Positions 38,347 to 48,357 are shown, numbered from the stretch's first letter. The stretch is DNA of 64,000 nucleotides from Paraglaciecola chathamensis S18K6 (GCA_000314955.1 BAEM01000032.1:62001-126000), one strand, 5' to 3'. Numbers and translations are program-made. The notes: a model not told the origin generated them from the letters alone.

Positions 38347-38503
38347 AATAATCTCCAGTGACAACAATATTGAAACAGGTGTAAAGTAATCCGACATTAT
38401 ACATATTCAAAATTCATGTGCATGTACTAGTCTCAACAATGTTGACAGTTAATCGCCTAAAATGTTGCTTCACCTTTGTTAAAAATAGGTTTGTATTGTA
38501 TTG

Positions 38504-39253
38504 ATGAAACCAGCGTTACTTGACAAAAAACCAGATTACCCACGTTCATGGAATGCCCTACCAAATGGTGCCGAGCGTAAAGCCATGGTGGAAAGTGAGC
38601 TTGAGCATATTACCCAGCAGTTCTTCGGTTACCACTTAGTTAAGGTTGGCAATTTAAGCAGCGAAGTCAGCTTAACTAAGTGTTCCATTAAGCATTGTGT
38701 CAATATGGTTGCCAAAGCTCATGACGCAGCAGGTATGCGCTCGTTATCGCGGGAAATGGCATTAAAAGAGAGCAGTGTCGATGGATTTGTATTGGTTCAC
38801 GAATTAGATTTTGCTCAAGACCCCCATCAAATTTTACGTGAGGTAGACAGAGCCATAATGCCTGACGGCGATTTGGCAATTGTTGGTTTTAATCCTTTGA
38901 GTTTAACGGGCCTGCGTAAACTCATGTGGTTTAATCGGCAGAGTATTTTGCATGAAGCGCGCTACTTTAGCGTACCGCGTATAAAAGACTGGTTGCAGCT
39001 ACTAGGCTTTGAGGTCACGCGGGTGAAGTATATGCCGTATTCCAAGTTTTTTACCAACAGGCCAAACAATATAGTGACGCGCTGGTGTCAGCGTTTTTTA
39101 CCTCAACTCGCAAGCGTTTATATTATTGTGGCAAAAAAACGTACAGTTCCTTTGTCGCCGATAAAGCCTAAGTGGAAGTTAAAACCTAAGTTTAGTGCTG
39201 TGGGGGCGAGCATTCGTGCAGGTGGTGTTAACAGTGAAAAACCACAAAGCTAG
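38504..39253 (+). CDS. Class I SAM-dependent methyltransferase, YafS-like
   Basis: 249 residues. The protein keeps the methyltransferase layout at its C-terminal half (VHELDFAQDPHQILREVDRAIMPDGDLAIVGFNP), while the N-terminal SAM-binding loop is not a clear GxGxG. It ends in a basic, proline- and lysine-rich tail. The position divergent from gloB matches yafS of E. coli, whose substrate is not established. TTG at 38501 or ATG at 38504 could be the start; ATG is chosen. The RBS is weak. Confidence 0.82.
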   Translation: MKPALLDKKPDYPRSWNALPNGAERKAMVESELEHITQQFFGYHLVKVGNLSSEVSLTKCSIKHCVNMVAKAHDAAGMRSLSREMALKESSVDGFVLVHELDFAQDPHQILREVDRAIMPDGDLAIVGFNPLSLTGLRKLMWFNRQSILHEARYFSVPRIKDWLQLLGFEVTRVKYMPYSKFFTNRPNNIVTRWCQRFLPQLASVYIIVAKKRTVPLSPIKPKWKLKPKFSAVGASIRAGGVNSEKPQS

Positions 39254-39351
39254 CCCCATAACCTGAACATTGAATAAGCCAACCATGTATAAGCAACTTT
39301 AAAAATTACGGCAAAAAAAACTGCAAAAACCAACCCTAAAAGCAACGCGCA

Positions 39352-39384
39352 TAAAAAAGCCCGTCGGGTGTTAACCTAGACAGG
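39352..39384 (-). terminator. Terminator of metG
   Basis: On the minus strand an imperfect stem GCCTGTCTAGGT/ACCCGACGGGC with loop TAAC runs into TTTTTT, about 37 bases after the metG stop. Confidence 0.75.
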
Positions 39385-39420
39385 CGCTAGTTTGTGCTCT
39401 TACAGCGTTAAGGTATCAGG

Positions 39421-41448
39421 TTATTTAACTTTCATACCAGGCTGCGCGCCTTCGTGGGGCTCCATGATCCACAAGTCTTTACCACCAGGGCCTGCGGCTA
39501 AAACCATGCCTTCTGATAGACCAAAGCGCATCTTACGCGGCGCAAGGTTGGCGACCATTACCGTTAACTTACCGACTAAGTCTTCCGGCTGATAAGCTGA
39601 CTTAATACCGGCAAACACTTGGCGTGTTTCGCCGCCTAAATCCAGTTCTAAGCGCAGTAGCTTGTCAGCTTTTTCGACGTGTTCAGCGACGGCGATTTTA
39701 GCAATACGCAGGTCAATTTTGGCGAAATCGTCAAATTCGATGGTCTCACTGATAGGATCTTTCGCTAATGGGCTGTTCGGGTCAAGCGTGACCGTTGGCG
39801 CTAAATTTTCTTTGGAGTCATCAACCATTGCATTCACTTTGTCCATATCAACACGCTGCATAAGCGCTTTGAATTTATTAATTTCATGCCCAGTTAATAC
39901 GCTTTGTGCGCTGGTCCAGCTTAAGTCATCGTTTAAGAAGGCTTCAGCTTGTTCTGCTAATTTAGGCACAACAGGTTTTAGGTACACCATTAACATGCGG
40001 AACAGGTTGATCCCCAATGAACAAACATCATGGGTGAAAGCCTGTTTGGTTTCGTCTTTAATCGTCACCCAAGGAGCGTTGGCATCAATGAACTGGTTTG
40101 CTTTGTCAGCAAGGCCCATAATTTCGCGAATGGCTTTATGGTACTGACGTTCTTCAAATGCTTGGGCAATACTGGCTTGTGCTTGTTGAAATTCAGCGAC
40201 AAGCTCTGGCTCAAGTACATTGTTAGACAACTTACCGTCAAAGCGCTTTGTGATAAAACTTGCACAGCGGCTGGCAATGTTAACCACTTTGCCCACGAGA
40301 TCTGAATTTACTTTTTGCGCAAAATCTTCGAAGTTTAGGTCGATGTCTGTGACGTTAGCGCCCAGTTTAGAGGCGAAGTAATAGCGCAAATATTCAGGGT
40401 TCAAATGCTCTAAGTAAGTGCGACCTTTAATGAAGGTCCCCTTTGATTTAGACATTTTCGCACCATTAACGGTGACAAAGCCGTGTACATTGACCCCGGT
40501 AGGTTTTCTAAACCCTGCGCCTTCTAGCATGGCAGGCCAGAATAGGCAGTGAAAATAGGTAATGTCTTTTCCGATAAAGTGATAAAGCTCTGCGTCTGAG
40601 TCTGCGCCCCAGAATTCGTCAAAGTTAATGTCACTGCGGTCACACAAGTTTTTAAAGCTGGCCATGTAGCCTACAGGCGCATCTACCCATACATAAAAGA
40701 ATTTATTAGGTGCACCTGGAATTTCAAAACCGAAATAGGGAGCATCACGGCTGATATCCCATTGCTGTAGGCCTTTATCAAACCACTCTTCTAGCTTGTT
40801 ACTGATCTCACTTTGCAGTGCGTCACTTTTTAGCCAGGCTTGCAGCATGTCTGAAAATTGCGGTAAATCGAAGAAGAAATGTTCAGAGTCTTTTAGTATC
40901 GGTGTTGCGCCAGAGACCACTGAACGAGGGTTTTTCATCTCTGTGGGATCGTACGTGGCGCCGCAGTTATCACAGCTGTCACCGTTTTGATCTTCAGTAC
41001 CACAGCTAGGGCATGTGCCTTTTACAAAGCGGTCAGGCAAGAACATGTTCTTTTCAGGGTCGAACAATTGGCTGATGGTGCGCTTAGATATATAACCTGC
41101 GTCATTTAAGCGGTTGTAAATCAGTTCTGACAGCTCTTTGTTTTCGTCACTGTGGGTAACGTGGTAGTTGTCGTACTCTACGAAGAAATCGAGCAAATCT
41201 TGGTGATGCTCAGCACGAGTACGGGCTACCATTTCTTCTGGTGTTATACCTAGCTCTTGGGCTTTGAGCATAACGGGCGTACCATGTGCATCGTCGGCAC
41301 ATACGCTGTATATTTCATGGCCACACATTCGTTGAAAGCGCGTCCAGATATCCGTTTGGATATGCTCTAAAAGGTGTCCCAAGTGAATGGAGCCATTTGC
41401 ATAGGGAAGGGCGCTAGTAACAAGAATTTTACGTGGTTGTGACGACAT
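39421..41448 (-). CDS. metG: Methionyl-tRNA synthetase
   Basis: A 675-residue class I synthetase with HLGHL (22-26), a zinc finger CPSC...CDNC (about 146-162), KMSKS near 334, and a C-terminal OB-fold tRNA-binding/dimer domain from about residue 573 ([14 protein letters not shown]). This matches the E. coli enzyme (677). It charges initiator and elongator tRNA-Met. It is divergent from apbC, a conserved neighbour in gammaproteobacteria. Confidence 0.98.
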   Translation of the reverse strand: MSSQPRKILVTSALPYANGSIHLGHLLEHIQTDIWTRFQRMCGHEIYSVCADDAHGTPVMLKAQELGITPEEMVARTRAEHHQDLLDFFVEYDNYHVTHSDENKELSELIYNRLNDAGYISKRTISQLFDPEKNMFLPDRFVKGTCPSCGTEDQNGDSCDNCGATYDPTEMKNPRSVVSGATPILKDSEHFFFDLPQFSDMLQAWLKSDALQSEISNKLEEWFDKGLQQWDISRDAPYFGFEIPGAPNKFFYVWVDAPVGYMASFKNLCDRSDINFDEFWGADSDAELYHFIGKDITYFHCLFWPAMLEGAGFRKPTGVNVHGFVTVNGAKMSKSKGTFIKGRTYLEHLNPEYLRYYFASKLGANVTDIDLNFEDFAQKVNSDLVGKVVNIASRCASFITKRFDGKLSNNVLEPELVAEFQQAQASIAQAFEERQYHKAIREIMGLADKANQFIDANAPWVTIKDETKQAFTHDVCSLGINLFRMLMVYLKPVVPKLAEQAEAFLNDDLSWTSAQSVLTGHEINKFKALMQRVDMDKVNAMVDDSKENLAPTVTLDPNSPLAKDPISETIEFDDFAKIDLRIAKIAVAEHVEKADKLLRLELDLGGETRQVFAGIKSAYQPEDLVGKLTVMVANLAPRKMRFGLSEGMVLAAGPGGKDLWIMEPHEGAQPGMKVK

Positions 41449-41566
41449 GTGTATTTTGGTTTCTTCGTTTAATTAAAAAGGCCGCAAATGGTATCGAAAA
41501 TACGCCGCCATTGCATTATCTAAAAGCTACCTTGCGCCAATTTCATTGTTATTTTGTAGGAGTGTC

Positions 41567-42631
41567 ATGTTATTTAGCCGTTCTACCCCTGAGCAAAAAC
41601 TGCAGTCGCTGGTATCGCACAAGCTCGCCGCGCTATTTGAACTTACCGAGAAGCAGGTTCATCCGTGGATCACCATAGCAAACAATAATGTGCTAATTAG
41701 CTTACCTTTTGCTGTGGCATCCCTTCATGAAGAGCTGATCAGCGCGATTAAACTTGCAGCGGATGAGCAAAAGCTGCCTGTAGAGCATGTGCTGATCGAA
41801 ACAAACATTCCTGCATCGCCTACCAAGGTGGCCAAGGTCAGTAAAATTAAGAACATTATTGCTATTGCGTCGGGCAAAGGTGGGGTGGGTAAGTCTACAT
41901 CGAGCGTGAACCTTGCCTATGCATTAATGGCTCAAGGCGCAAAAGTCGGCTTGTTAGATGCGGATATTTACGGCCCGTCTATCCCAATTATGTTAGGCAA
42001 TACTGAGTCAACGCCCGCATCGCGCGATGATAAAACCATCATTCCTTTTTCTGCCCACGGGCTAGTGGCCAGTTCTATTGGCTACTTTGTGCCAGCGGAA
42101 AACGCCACCGTTTGGCGCGGCCCGATGGCGAGTAAAGCCCTTGAGCAGCTATTACGTGAAACGGACTGGCCAGAGCTGGATTACCTGATCGTAGACATGC
42201 CGCCGGGCACTGGGGATATTCAATTAACCCTTGCCCAGCAAATGCCTGTCAGTGCGGCGGTGATCGTGACCACACCACAAGATTTAGCAGTAGCAGATGC
42301 CAGTAAGGGTATTGCTATGTTTAATAAAGTGGATGTGCCTGTATTGGGCTTAATTGAAAATATGAGCCTGTATATTTGCCCTAAGTGTGGTCATGAAGAA
42401 CATATTTTTGCTCAAGATGGCGGCGCGGAACTGGCCAAACGAAATAAAGTGCCGTTGCTTGGCCAGTTGCCGCTGAATGTTAAAATTCGCAAGTACACTG
42501 ACCAAGGCATGCCTTTGCTAGTCGCCGAGCCTAGTGATGCGTTAAGTAAAACCTATATGCAATGCGCAAGTGCTATCTCAAAACAGCTTTATATGAACGG
42601 TTTGCTCGACTTACGTATACAAAATATTTAA
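41567..42631 (+). CDS. apbC: Mrp/ApbC Fe-S cluster carrier ATPase
   Basis: 354 residues: a short N-terminal DUF59-like/MIP18 region, then a deviant Walker A ([16 protein letters not shown]), the switch [20 protein letters not shown], and a C-terminal CPKCGH pair that holds a bridging Fe-S cluster in the dimer. It loads [4Fe-4S] clusters onto target proteins in the cytoplasm. AGGAG precedes the ATG at 41567 by 6-7 bases; an in-frame ATG 7 codons upstream lacks one. Divergent from metG as in E. coli. Confidence 0.95.
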   Translation: MLFSRSTPEQKLQSLVSHKLAALFELTEKQVHPWITIANNNVLISLPFAVASLHEELISAIKLAADEQKLPVEHVLIETNIPASPTKVAKVSKIKNIIAIASGKGGVGKSTSSVNLAYALMAQGAKVGLLDADIYGPSIPIMLGNTESTPASRDDKTIIPFSAHGLVASSIGYFVPAENATVWRGPMASKALEQLLRETDWPELDYLIVDMPPGTGDIQLTLAQQMPVSAAVIVTTPQDLAVADASKGIAMFNKVDVPVLGLIENMSLYICPKCGHEEHIFAQDGGAELAKRNKVPLLGQLPLNVKIRKYTDQGMPLLVAEPSDALSKTYMQCASAISKQLYMNGLLDLRIQNI

Positions 42632-42734
42632 AAACGTTGAACATAGCCCCTTAGCTACGCATAATTGCGCGGTTAAGTGGCTATCAACTGTAATTAAGCC
42701 AAATACCCGAAACCTATTTACTGAGTTAAACATT

Positions 42735-43334
42735 ATGCGTTTGTGCGACAAAGACATTCTGACCCATCTTAAAGAAGGCAAAATATCAATTAGCCCTGAA
42801 CCTGATTATTCAGAGATTAGTGGCGTAACCGTCGACATACGATTAGGCAATAAATTCCGCGTATTCACCGAGCATCAAGCGCCTTATATCGATTTAAGTG
42901 GCCCTAAAGCCCAGGTGCAAGAGGCGTTAAACACGGTCATGAGTGACGAAATTAGTATTGCCCCTGATAAGTCATTTTTTTTACATCCAGGAGAACTTGC
43001 CCTTGCGGTTACGCTTGAGTCAGTGACCTTACCTGGCAATATTGTTGGTTGGTTAGATGGCCGTTCGTCATTGGCGCGTTTAGGGCTGATGGTGCATGTA
43101 ACGGCGCACCGAATAGACCCAGGTTGGTCAGGTAATATAGTGTTAGAGTTTTTTAATAGCGGTAAATTGCCACTGGCGTTAAAGCCGGGCATGAAAATAG
43201 GTGCGCTGAGTTTTGAGGTTATGTCAGACTTTGCGGAAAAACCTTACAATGCCCGCGTTGACGCAAAATACAAGAACCAAGAAGGCGCTATTGCCAGCCG
43301 TATTAGCGGTGATGATAAAACAGCCAGTCAGTAA
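42735..43334 (+). CDS. dcd: dCTP deaminase
   Basis: 199 residues (E. coli 193) with the trimer signatures VDIRLGN and [17 protein letters not shown], which hold the catalytic Arg/Ser, and [15 protein letters not shown] with the active-site Glu. It deaminates dCTP to dUTP for dTMP synthesis. The metG/apbC/dcd order is common in gammaproteobacteria. The RBS before the ATG is weak. Confidence 0.96.
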   Translation: MRLCDKDILTHLKEGKISISPEPDYSEISGVTVDIRLGNKFRVFTEHQAPYIDLSGPKAQVQEALNTVMSDEISIAPDKSFFLHPGELALAVTLESVTLPGNIVGWLDGRSSLARLGLMVHVTAHRIDPGWSGNIVLEFFNSGKLPLALKPGMKIGALSFEVMSDFAEKPYNARVDAKYKNQEGAIASRISGDDKTASQ

Positions 43335-43387
43335 AGGTTTTTGTTGTTTAACATTGCACGCGCCTATTAAATTGTATGCTTTTATTA

Positions 43388-43418
43388 AAACGGTTAGCGA
43401 ATGACACGCCAACCGTTT
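43388..43418. terminator. Hairpin between dcd and the AraC gene
   Basis: Stem AAACGGTT/AACCGTTT extended by GCG/CGC, with a 7-base loop, between two convergent genes. The T-runs are short, so efficiency is uncertain. Confidence 0.6.
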
Positions 43419-43433
43419 CGGTTCCATTTTATT

Positions 43434-44348
43434 CTATTGCTGTACACTTACTGCACGCACGGCCCCAGGGCTCACGCCCAGCACGCGCTTAAAGGCCTTG
43501 GAAAATGATGATTCGTTATCATAACCACACGAGAGAGCGGCATGCAGGGTAGAAACATTTTCATCGGCTAACATTCTATACGCCAGACCTAATCGCCATT
43601 GTGTAACGTACTCCATTGGCGATTGTTGCACCACTGACTTAAATAATTCATTAAAACCCGCACGAGACATAAAGCACTGCTGGGCGAGCATGTCTATCGT
43701 CCATTTCTTCTCAGGTGCGCCGTGTATCGCGCTCATGACCGCCCCAAGCTTAGGGTGCACAGTAGCGGCGAGCACTCCGTTATCGGTAGGTAAATGCTGG
43801 CGAAATATGATCGCTAGAATTGCTTCTGCAATTCGCCCCATGATTAAATCTGACGCTTGCCCCGGCAGCTTTGATTCGTTAAGGAGCGCGTCTAGTAGGT
43901 AATGCAATCCAGTAGGCGTGCCATTTAATGACTGACTTTTTATGATAATCGCCTCAGGTAAATGTGCGGTAATGCTGCTGACTAAAGGATGGTGATGACT
44001 AAAGTACCCACACACAAGTCCGGTCGCACTGGGATGAATACCACTGCGGTAGTTTTGTGAAGCACTGCTGTTGGTTATTGCCTTAGAATCACTTTGACCA
44101 CTAATTACATGTTGACTGTCGTTAGGGAACAGCACTACATCACCTTGTGATAACCTGATTGGGACATTTTTTTGGGTCTGAGCAGCCCCCGCTGGTAGTG
44201 ATAAATAACAGCTGCCATGGCTAACAATATGAAAATTCATATAGTGGGTGCCCGAGGTGTTAATCGCCCAGTCTCCACAATATTGGCCATTGTGAAATAT
44301 ATTGGCTGCCACTTTGAAAGTGGAAAATAACTGATTTAATACATCCAT
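43434..44348 (-). CDS. AraC-family regulator with cupin domain
   Basis: 304 residues: an N-terminal cupin sensor domain (about 5-170, VLFPNDSQHVI and CGYFSHHHPL) and a C-terminal double helix-turn-helix (about 200-300) with SPMEYVTQWRLGLAYRML and CGYDNESSFSKAFKRVLGVSPG. This is the cupin_6 type found with redox or toxic-electrophile responses. It is divergent from a secreted YHS-domain protein, its likely target. Confidence 0.9.
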   Translation of the reverse strand: MDVLNQLFSTFKVAANIFHNGQYCGDWAINTSGTHYMNFHIVSHGSCYLSLPAGAAQTQKNVPIRLSQGDVVLFPNDSQHVISGQSDSKAITNSSASQNYRSGIHPSATGLVCGYFSHHHPLVSSITAHLPEAIIIKSQSLNGTPTGLHYLLDALLNESKLPGQASDLIMGRIAEAILAIIFRQHLPTDNGVLAATVHPKLGAVMSAIHGAPEKKWTIDMLAQQCFMSRAGFNELFKSVVQQSPMEYVTQWRLGLAYRMLADENVSTLHAALSCGYDNESSFSKAFKRVLGVSPGAVRAVSVQQ

Positions 44349-44462
44349 AGACGTTCTGACATAACCTCTGGTTTTACAGACATAGTGGCAAAATCTATTG
44401 CCACTTACACTTTACCTCGTTGATGACTTTCATCTGTGAACATCTAACCCGAGGACAAAAAA

Positions 44463-44930
44463 ATGAAAAAACTATTCACCCTAAAATCATTATTCACTGC
44501 CGTAGCAATCACTGTTTCAAGTTTAAGTTACGCCGGTGTTGATACACAAACTGACAGTAACGACGTGATATTAGCCGGCCATGATGCAGTGGCTTACTTT
44601 ACCCAAAACAAACCTGTTTTAGGTAAAGCACAATATACCGCAGTGCATAATGACGCTATCTATCGTTTCAGTAGTGAAGCCAATCGCGATGCATTTAACA
44701 GCAGTCCGGAAAAATACGCCCCTGCATACGGTGGCTTCTGTGCGTTTGGCGCTACCTTTGGTAAAAAATTCGACATCGACGGCAAAGCCTTTGAAATCGT
44801 AGACGGCACTTTGTATGTGAACAAAAACCCTGATGTATACAAAGCATGGCAGAAAGACATTCCGAAGCATTTGATTGAAGCAAACGAACAATGGCCAGAA
44901 ATCGAATTCACCCCGAGTAATGAACTCTAG
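44463..44930 (+). CDS. Exported YHS-domain protein
   Basis: 155 residues with a Sec signal peptide ending at LSYA/G, then a YHS domain (about 40-85): GHDAVAYF, YRFSSEANRDAF, SPEKYAPAYGGFCAFG. The domain often binds a metal; the single cysteine in GGFCAFG is conserved in these proteins. Its function is not established. It starts 114 bases from the divergent AraC gene. Confidence 0.88.
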   Translation: MKKLFTLKSLFTAVAITVSSLSYAGVDTQTDSNDVILAGHDAVAYFTQNKPVLGKAQYTAVHNDAIYRFSSEANRDAFNSSPEKYAPAYGGFCAFGATFGKKFDIDGKAFEIVDGTLYVNKNPDVYKAWQKDIPKHLIEANEQWPEIEFTPSNEL

Positions 44931-45345
44931 GTTTATCTTAAATCGCTAAAACAGGTTCGTGCAGCGCTTTTTAGCTTTGGTACCCTTTGTATTTGCTCGC
45001 TATGAAACGACTGGCGATTCGCAAAAAATACGAGTGAAGCATTAGCTCACACGCTCGTAACAAAGTAAGAAGTAAAAAGCGCGGTACCGACATTCCCCCT
45101 ATTGGTTGGGGTTTATGTCGCTCACTCGTACAGTTCACGGAAAAACAGACCGGAGCCATTCGCATTTTTATTCAGTCGCCTTTGATAAAAGCAGTTAAAG
45201 GCCCGAAAAATGCGAAATCAAATCGTTCGCAAAAGAGTAGGGGGCGTTACGCTGATGATGAGAGGTTAAAAAATACTTAGCTGGCTGAATAATCTGCAGT
45301 TTGTATGACAAATAAGCGAACGAACAAGTGAAATCACATTTTTCA
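44931..45345. other. Structured intergenic region with two hairpins
   Basis: No convincing gene. A hairpin CGACAT...ATGTCG with inner CCCC/GGGG lies at 45088-45120. A longer one at 45159-45216 has perfect 11-bp arms TTCGCATTTTT/AAAAATGCGAA and an inner CCTTT/AAAGG pair. Neither looks like a terminator. A 64-codon minus-strand frame at 44971-45165 overlaps the first and is not counted as a gene. Confidence 0.5.
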
Positions 45346-45373
45346 TTGCAAAAACGTCAAAATTCCGTATTAT
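45346..45373 (+). promoter_or_regulatory. Promoter of tRNA-Pro
   Basis: TTGCAA (45346-45351), a 16-base spacer, TATTAT (45368-45373), then a GC-rich discriminator GCGCGTC, the pattern of stringently controlled stable-RNA promoters. The mature tRNA begins 13 bases later. Confidence 0.75.
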
Positions 45374-45386
45374 GCGCGTCTTCGGT

Positions 45387-45463
45387 CGGTGTGTAGCGCA
45401 GCTTGGTAGCGCACTGTCATGGGGTGTCAGGGGTCGTAGGTTCAAATCCTATCACACCGACCA
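45387..45463 (+). tRNA. proL: tRNA-Pro, anticodon GGG
   Basis: 77 bases with an encoded CCA. The acceptor arms CGGTGTG/CACACCG pair fully, the D arm is GCGC...GCGC, the anticodon loop ATGGGGT carries GGG, and the T arm is GTAGG/CCTAT with TTCAAAT. It is close to E. coli proL in sequence. Its 3' end is duplicated downstream (see the repeats). Confidence 0.95.
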
Positions 45464-45500
45464 ATTCAACTGCCCTCAAATTCCTATACCAAGAACTCCT
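45444..45500 (+). repeat. tRNA 3' end plus flank, att-like repeat copy 1
   Basis: 57 bases, of which the first 20 are the end of tRNA-Pro, match 45643-45699 with only three substitutions. A tRNA 3' end used in a direct repeat is the usual attachment-site pattern of integrative elements. Confidence 0.75.
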
Positions 45501-45642
45501 AATCTATCGCATATCTCTGAACCTATGACATGAGCGCGAAGCGATCACAGTCGTGTTTATAACTATTTCTTTACTAATGGCCAGGAACAAGTTTGAACGT
45601 GCGCAGCACGGCCCGAAGGGCGAAGCACAGGATGTGCAGAGT

Positions 45643-45699
45643 AAATCCTATCACACCGACCAATTCAACTGTCCTCAAATTCCTATACCGAGAATTCCT
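45643..45699 (+). repeat. tRNA 3' end plus flank, att-like repeat copy 2
   Basis: Offset by 199 bases from copy 1; it carries the last 20 bases of tRNA-Pro without the rest of the gene. The 142 bases between the copies include a GC-rich stretch (CACGGCCCGAAGGGCGAAG) and no gene. After this copy the DNA becomes AT-rich and leads to the ATPase gene. Confidence 0.75.
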
Positions 45700-45895
45700 G
45701 TAGCAAAAATTCCGGACCGGATATTTACAATAGTTTGCCTCGCACCTTTTTATAATTTGAGCAACAAAATGTCATTATCTGTACTTTATACCGATAAAAC
45801 CGTCATTTGACAAAATGCATAAATTGGTTAAATAATGAACAGGTTTATTAAGGCTAAGTACAAAAAAGACGAAAATTATAAAAGGATTTTAATTT

Positions 45896-47425
45896 ATGTT
45901 TCATTATAAGCACCCGTTCGGGGAAGCTAGCTGCGAAGATGAAGTTAAAGTTTTAAAGGACGAATATGAAAAATATTACTTCGAGGAAACACCGTTCAAT
46001 AAAGCTACTTTAGAAGATGACTGTTATCTAATTATAGGGCGAAGAGGAACGGGGAAAAGTTCACTTGCTCATTACTTCACCTTTCAAGATGAGATAAAGA
46101 ATGCCAGATGCATAGATATCGATGAGCCCGAAGTATTTTCAAATGTCTTGAAACAAGTATCAAAATTTTCTGACCCTGACGCCACAATTGCTATTCCTAG
46201 AATAGTAAAAATCTGGAATTTTATCTTTTGGAGTCTCATATTTAGTAAGTACAGAGATTACTCCCCTGAAATCAGTGCAGCGTGCTTGTCTAAAGACTCT
46301 AAGGGGTCATTTTTTATTAGAAGTATACTTAAGCACATTTTAGAAAAATTTCTTCCTCAAGATGCTGAGCAACTTTCTGAGTCATTAGAAGATTTTTTGT
46401 CATCCAAAACTCATGAGTTAGCAAAAAACAAAATGCTTTCTATAGCTAAAGACGAACCAGTTGTTGTTGCTATGGACTCGTTAGAAAAATACTCAGTAGA
46501 CAATATCGACGTAATGAATTCCTTAGCTGCATTAATTCAGTGCTCAAGTAATTTTAATATTGAATATAGCGGCAAAGGAATACACGTAAAAACTTTTGTT
46601 TCTGCTGAGGTTTTCCCTTATCTCACTGAATCAGCCATGAGTAATACGGTCAAATACGTTAGACACCCAGTATACATGCACTGGCGGCCGAAGGATCTTA
46701 TGCGGCTTGTCAGCTGGCGCTTTTATACGCATATGGAAAAGAATGGGATTGAACCAATGGCTTCAGGAAAAGTTGTGAAATGGACAAATTTTCATGACGT
46801 GTTAGACAAGGTTTGGATACCTCATTTTGGAGAGTCCATCACAAATGGTACCGGGATCGCTGAGAAAACATTCCCATACATTTTGAGGCATACCCAAATG
46901 AGACCGAGACAGATAGTCGTTCTGTGTAATGCTATTGCAAGAAATGCGATTAAAGAAAAGGTATATCCAGATTTTAAATCCCTGCCTAGGGATATGATTT
47001 CAATCGTTAAAGAGACCGCAATAACACTCGCAAACGGTGTTATCAACTCTTATTCTACTGTTTACCCAAATGTAAATAAAATTCTGGATGCACTTAGCGG
47101 CGTACCTAATGTATTTGAAGGAAAGTATCTTGATCGGATAGCTCAACGAACTGCATCAGAGTGGCCAAACGGTGAATATTCGCGAACAAGATTCAAACAA
47201 ATAATTTCTGAGCTTGGAATTGTTGGTGTAATAAGAAAAAGAAATGAAACTTCTCACATTATAGAAGCTGATTTTGAATATACGATAAAAGATCGTTTAG
47301 CTATTACTGCGGAAGATAAGTGTGTAATTCACCCTATGTTCTATGAAAAATTTAGGATAGAAATAGCTGAAAAGGTAGTTGTGTATCCCTTTCCTGATAA
47401 TGCAGAGTTTCAATATGCTTTTTGA
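45896..47425 (+). CDS. Orphan P-loop ATPase of the Sll1717-like type, possible defence gene
   Basis: 509 residues, no signal or membrane helices. Walker A is GRRGTGKS (48-55), and a Walker B-like strand ends in VVVAMDSLEKY with Asp194. The central part (about 255-340) has tryptophan- and arginine-rich WRPKDLMRLVSWRFY and, further on, MRPRQIVVLCNAIAR, typical of STAND/AAA-like sensor regions. The C-terminus (about 430-505) resembles a winged helix. Such stand-alone ATPases are often annotated as Sll1717-family and occur in defence or mobile islands. The gene is clearly richer in A/T than its neighbours. AAGGA lies 9 bases before the ATG. It sits alone behind tRNA-Pro att-like repeats. No nuclease partner is encoded beside it. 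Confidence 0.85.
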   Translation: MFHYKHPFGEASCEDEVKVLKDEYEKYYFEETPFNKATLEDDCYLIIGRRGTGKSSLAHYFTFQDEIKNARCIDIDEPEVFSNVLKQVSKFSDPDATIAIPRIVKIWNFIFWSLIFSKYRDYSPEISAACLSKDSKGSFFIRSILKHILEKFLPQDAEQLSESLEDFLSSKTHELAKNKMLSIAKDEPVVVAMDSLEKYSVDNIDVMNSLAALIQCSSNFNIEYSGKGIHVKTFVSAEVFPYLTESAMSNTVKYVRHPVYMHWRPKDLMRLVSWRFYTHMEKNGIEPMASGKVVKWTNFHDVLDKVWIPHFGESITNGTGIAEKTFPYILRHTQMRPRQIVVLCNAIARNAIKEKVYPDFKSLPRDMISIVKETAITLANGVINSYSTVYPNVNKILDALSGVPNVFEGKYLDRIAQRTASEWPNGEYSRTRFKQIISELGIVGVIRKRNETSHIIEADFEYTIKDRLAITAEDKCVIHPMFYEKFRIEIAEKVVVYPFPDNAEFQYAF

Positions 47426-47566
47426 AAATTAACTTACATAGACACTAAAAAATTTAAATACTATCAAAGACAGCTACTAACACAATACTAACAGAGACAG
47501 CCATCTTTAGAATCGTATAAAAAGCTCTGCTGCTTAGGTGAAAATACCCCTCAATAGGAGTTAAAG

Positions 47567-47655
47567 TACTTTTGATCTGAATGATTGGGGATTTTTACTG
47601 GAATATTAAGTGTTGTGGAAGAAAACGGCGCGTCAGGTCAGTTTTTAGGCAAACG
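47567..47655. repeat. Relic of a dispersed element, copy 2a
   Basis: The block beginning AGTACTTTTGATCTGA matches 27572-27660 over about 85 bases with many substitutions. It lies between the ATPase gene and the transposase-tail relic and has no open frame. Confidence 0.55.
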
Positions 47656-47701
47656 CCTACGCTACAAGAGAAGCATTAGATATGTAATGTTCGAAATTGA
47701 T

Positions 47702-47818
47702 TTAGGCGCGCTTTAGCAGCTCTTTCGCTTTGGTCATTCCTCGCAGACGTTGATGATGGGTGTGGCGCTTGAACGCATTCATCATTTGCTGTGTACCTAA
47801 TTCGTTTATTATGGCGGG
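47702..47818 (-). pseudogene. Remnant C-terminal tail of a transposase-like protein
   Basis: The minus-strand frame is open for 38 codons to a TAA. It reads ...NELGTQQMMNAFKRHTHHQ and then RLRGMTKAKELLKRA, a basic tail like those ending transposases. There is no start codon context, and a stop lies just upstream. The flanking relic blocks support a decayed mobile element, but the family is not identified. Confidence 0.35.
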
Positions 47819-47984
47819 TTATGCTGGCCACCACATTTTAGTATCTCTGATTATACATTTTACGCTAACCTATCTTTTTATAATTAACGCTTTAATCGCC
47901 GCTGTTTACCAAGACATCAGCAGTGATTGACTAGGCGAATGATTAACTAAGTGATTGAATAACTAACCGTAGGGCGTAAATGAT

Positions 47985-48326
47985 ATGAACGTTATTGGAT
48001 CTAATTCTGAATACACAGAAGAGACTCTCACCCTCGATGAATTACAGGCGTTGTCTGGTGATATTTTACTTGATTTTGGCGCGCCTTGGTGCGGCCATTG
48101 TAAGGCAGCACGACCAGCCATAGATGAAGTCGTTTCTGAACACTCTGGGCTAAGGCATATAAAAATTTATGATGGAAAGGGTAAGCCTTTGGGTCGTAAA
48201 TTTAAGGTGAAACTGTGGCCAACTTTAGTACTGCTGCACGCTGGGAATGAAGTGGCTCGACTTGTTAGACCATTAGCGCCAGATGAAGTACGCACACTGG
48301 TTTCGAAAATCGATTTAAGCGACTAA
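47985..48326 (+). CDS. Thioredoxin-family protein
   Basis: 113 residues with a single thioredoxin fold: FGAPWCGHCKAARP holds the active-site Cys36 and Cys39 (WCGHC, a variant of WCGPC seen in protein disulfide isomerases), and the cis-proline is in LWPTLVLL. No signal peptide, so it is cytoplasmic. An AGGG lies about 15 bases upstream, so the RBS is poor. It is placed just after the element remnants, alone. Confidence 0.87.
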   Translation: MNVIGSNSEYTEETLTLDELQALSGDILLDFGAPWCGHCKAARPAIDEVVSEHSGLRHIKIYDGKGKPLGRKFKVKLWPTLVLLHAGNEVARLVRPLAPDEVRTLVSKIDLSD

Positions 48327-48357
48327 TTAAACGTATATAAATTAAGAACAGTAAAAA

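Noticed and set aside
44971-45165. 64-codon minus-strand frame
   Set aside because: It coincides with the hairpin region and shows no RBS or recognisable domain.
45553-45810. 85-codon open frame after tRNA-Pro
   Set aside because: It spans the duplicated tRNA end and so translates non-coding repeat.
45387-48326. Complete prophage or integrative element
   Set aside because: No integrase, structural or replication genes; only att-like repeats, one ATPase and relics.
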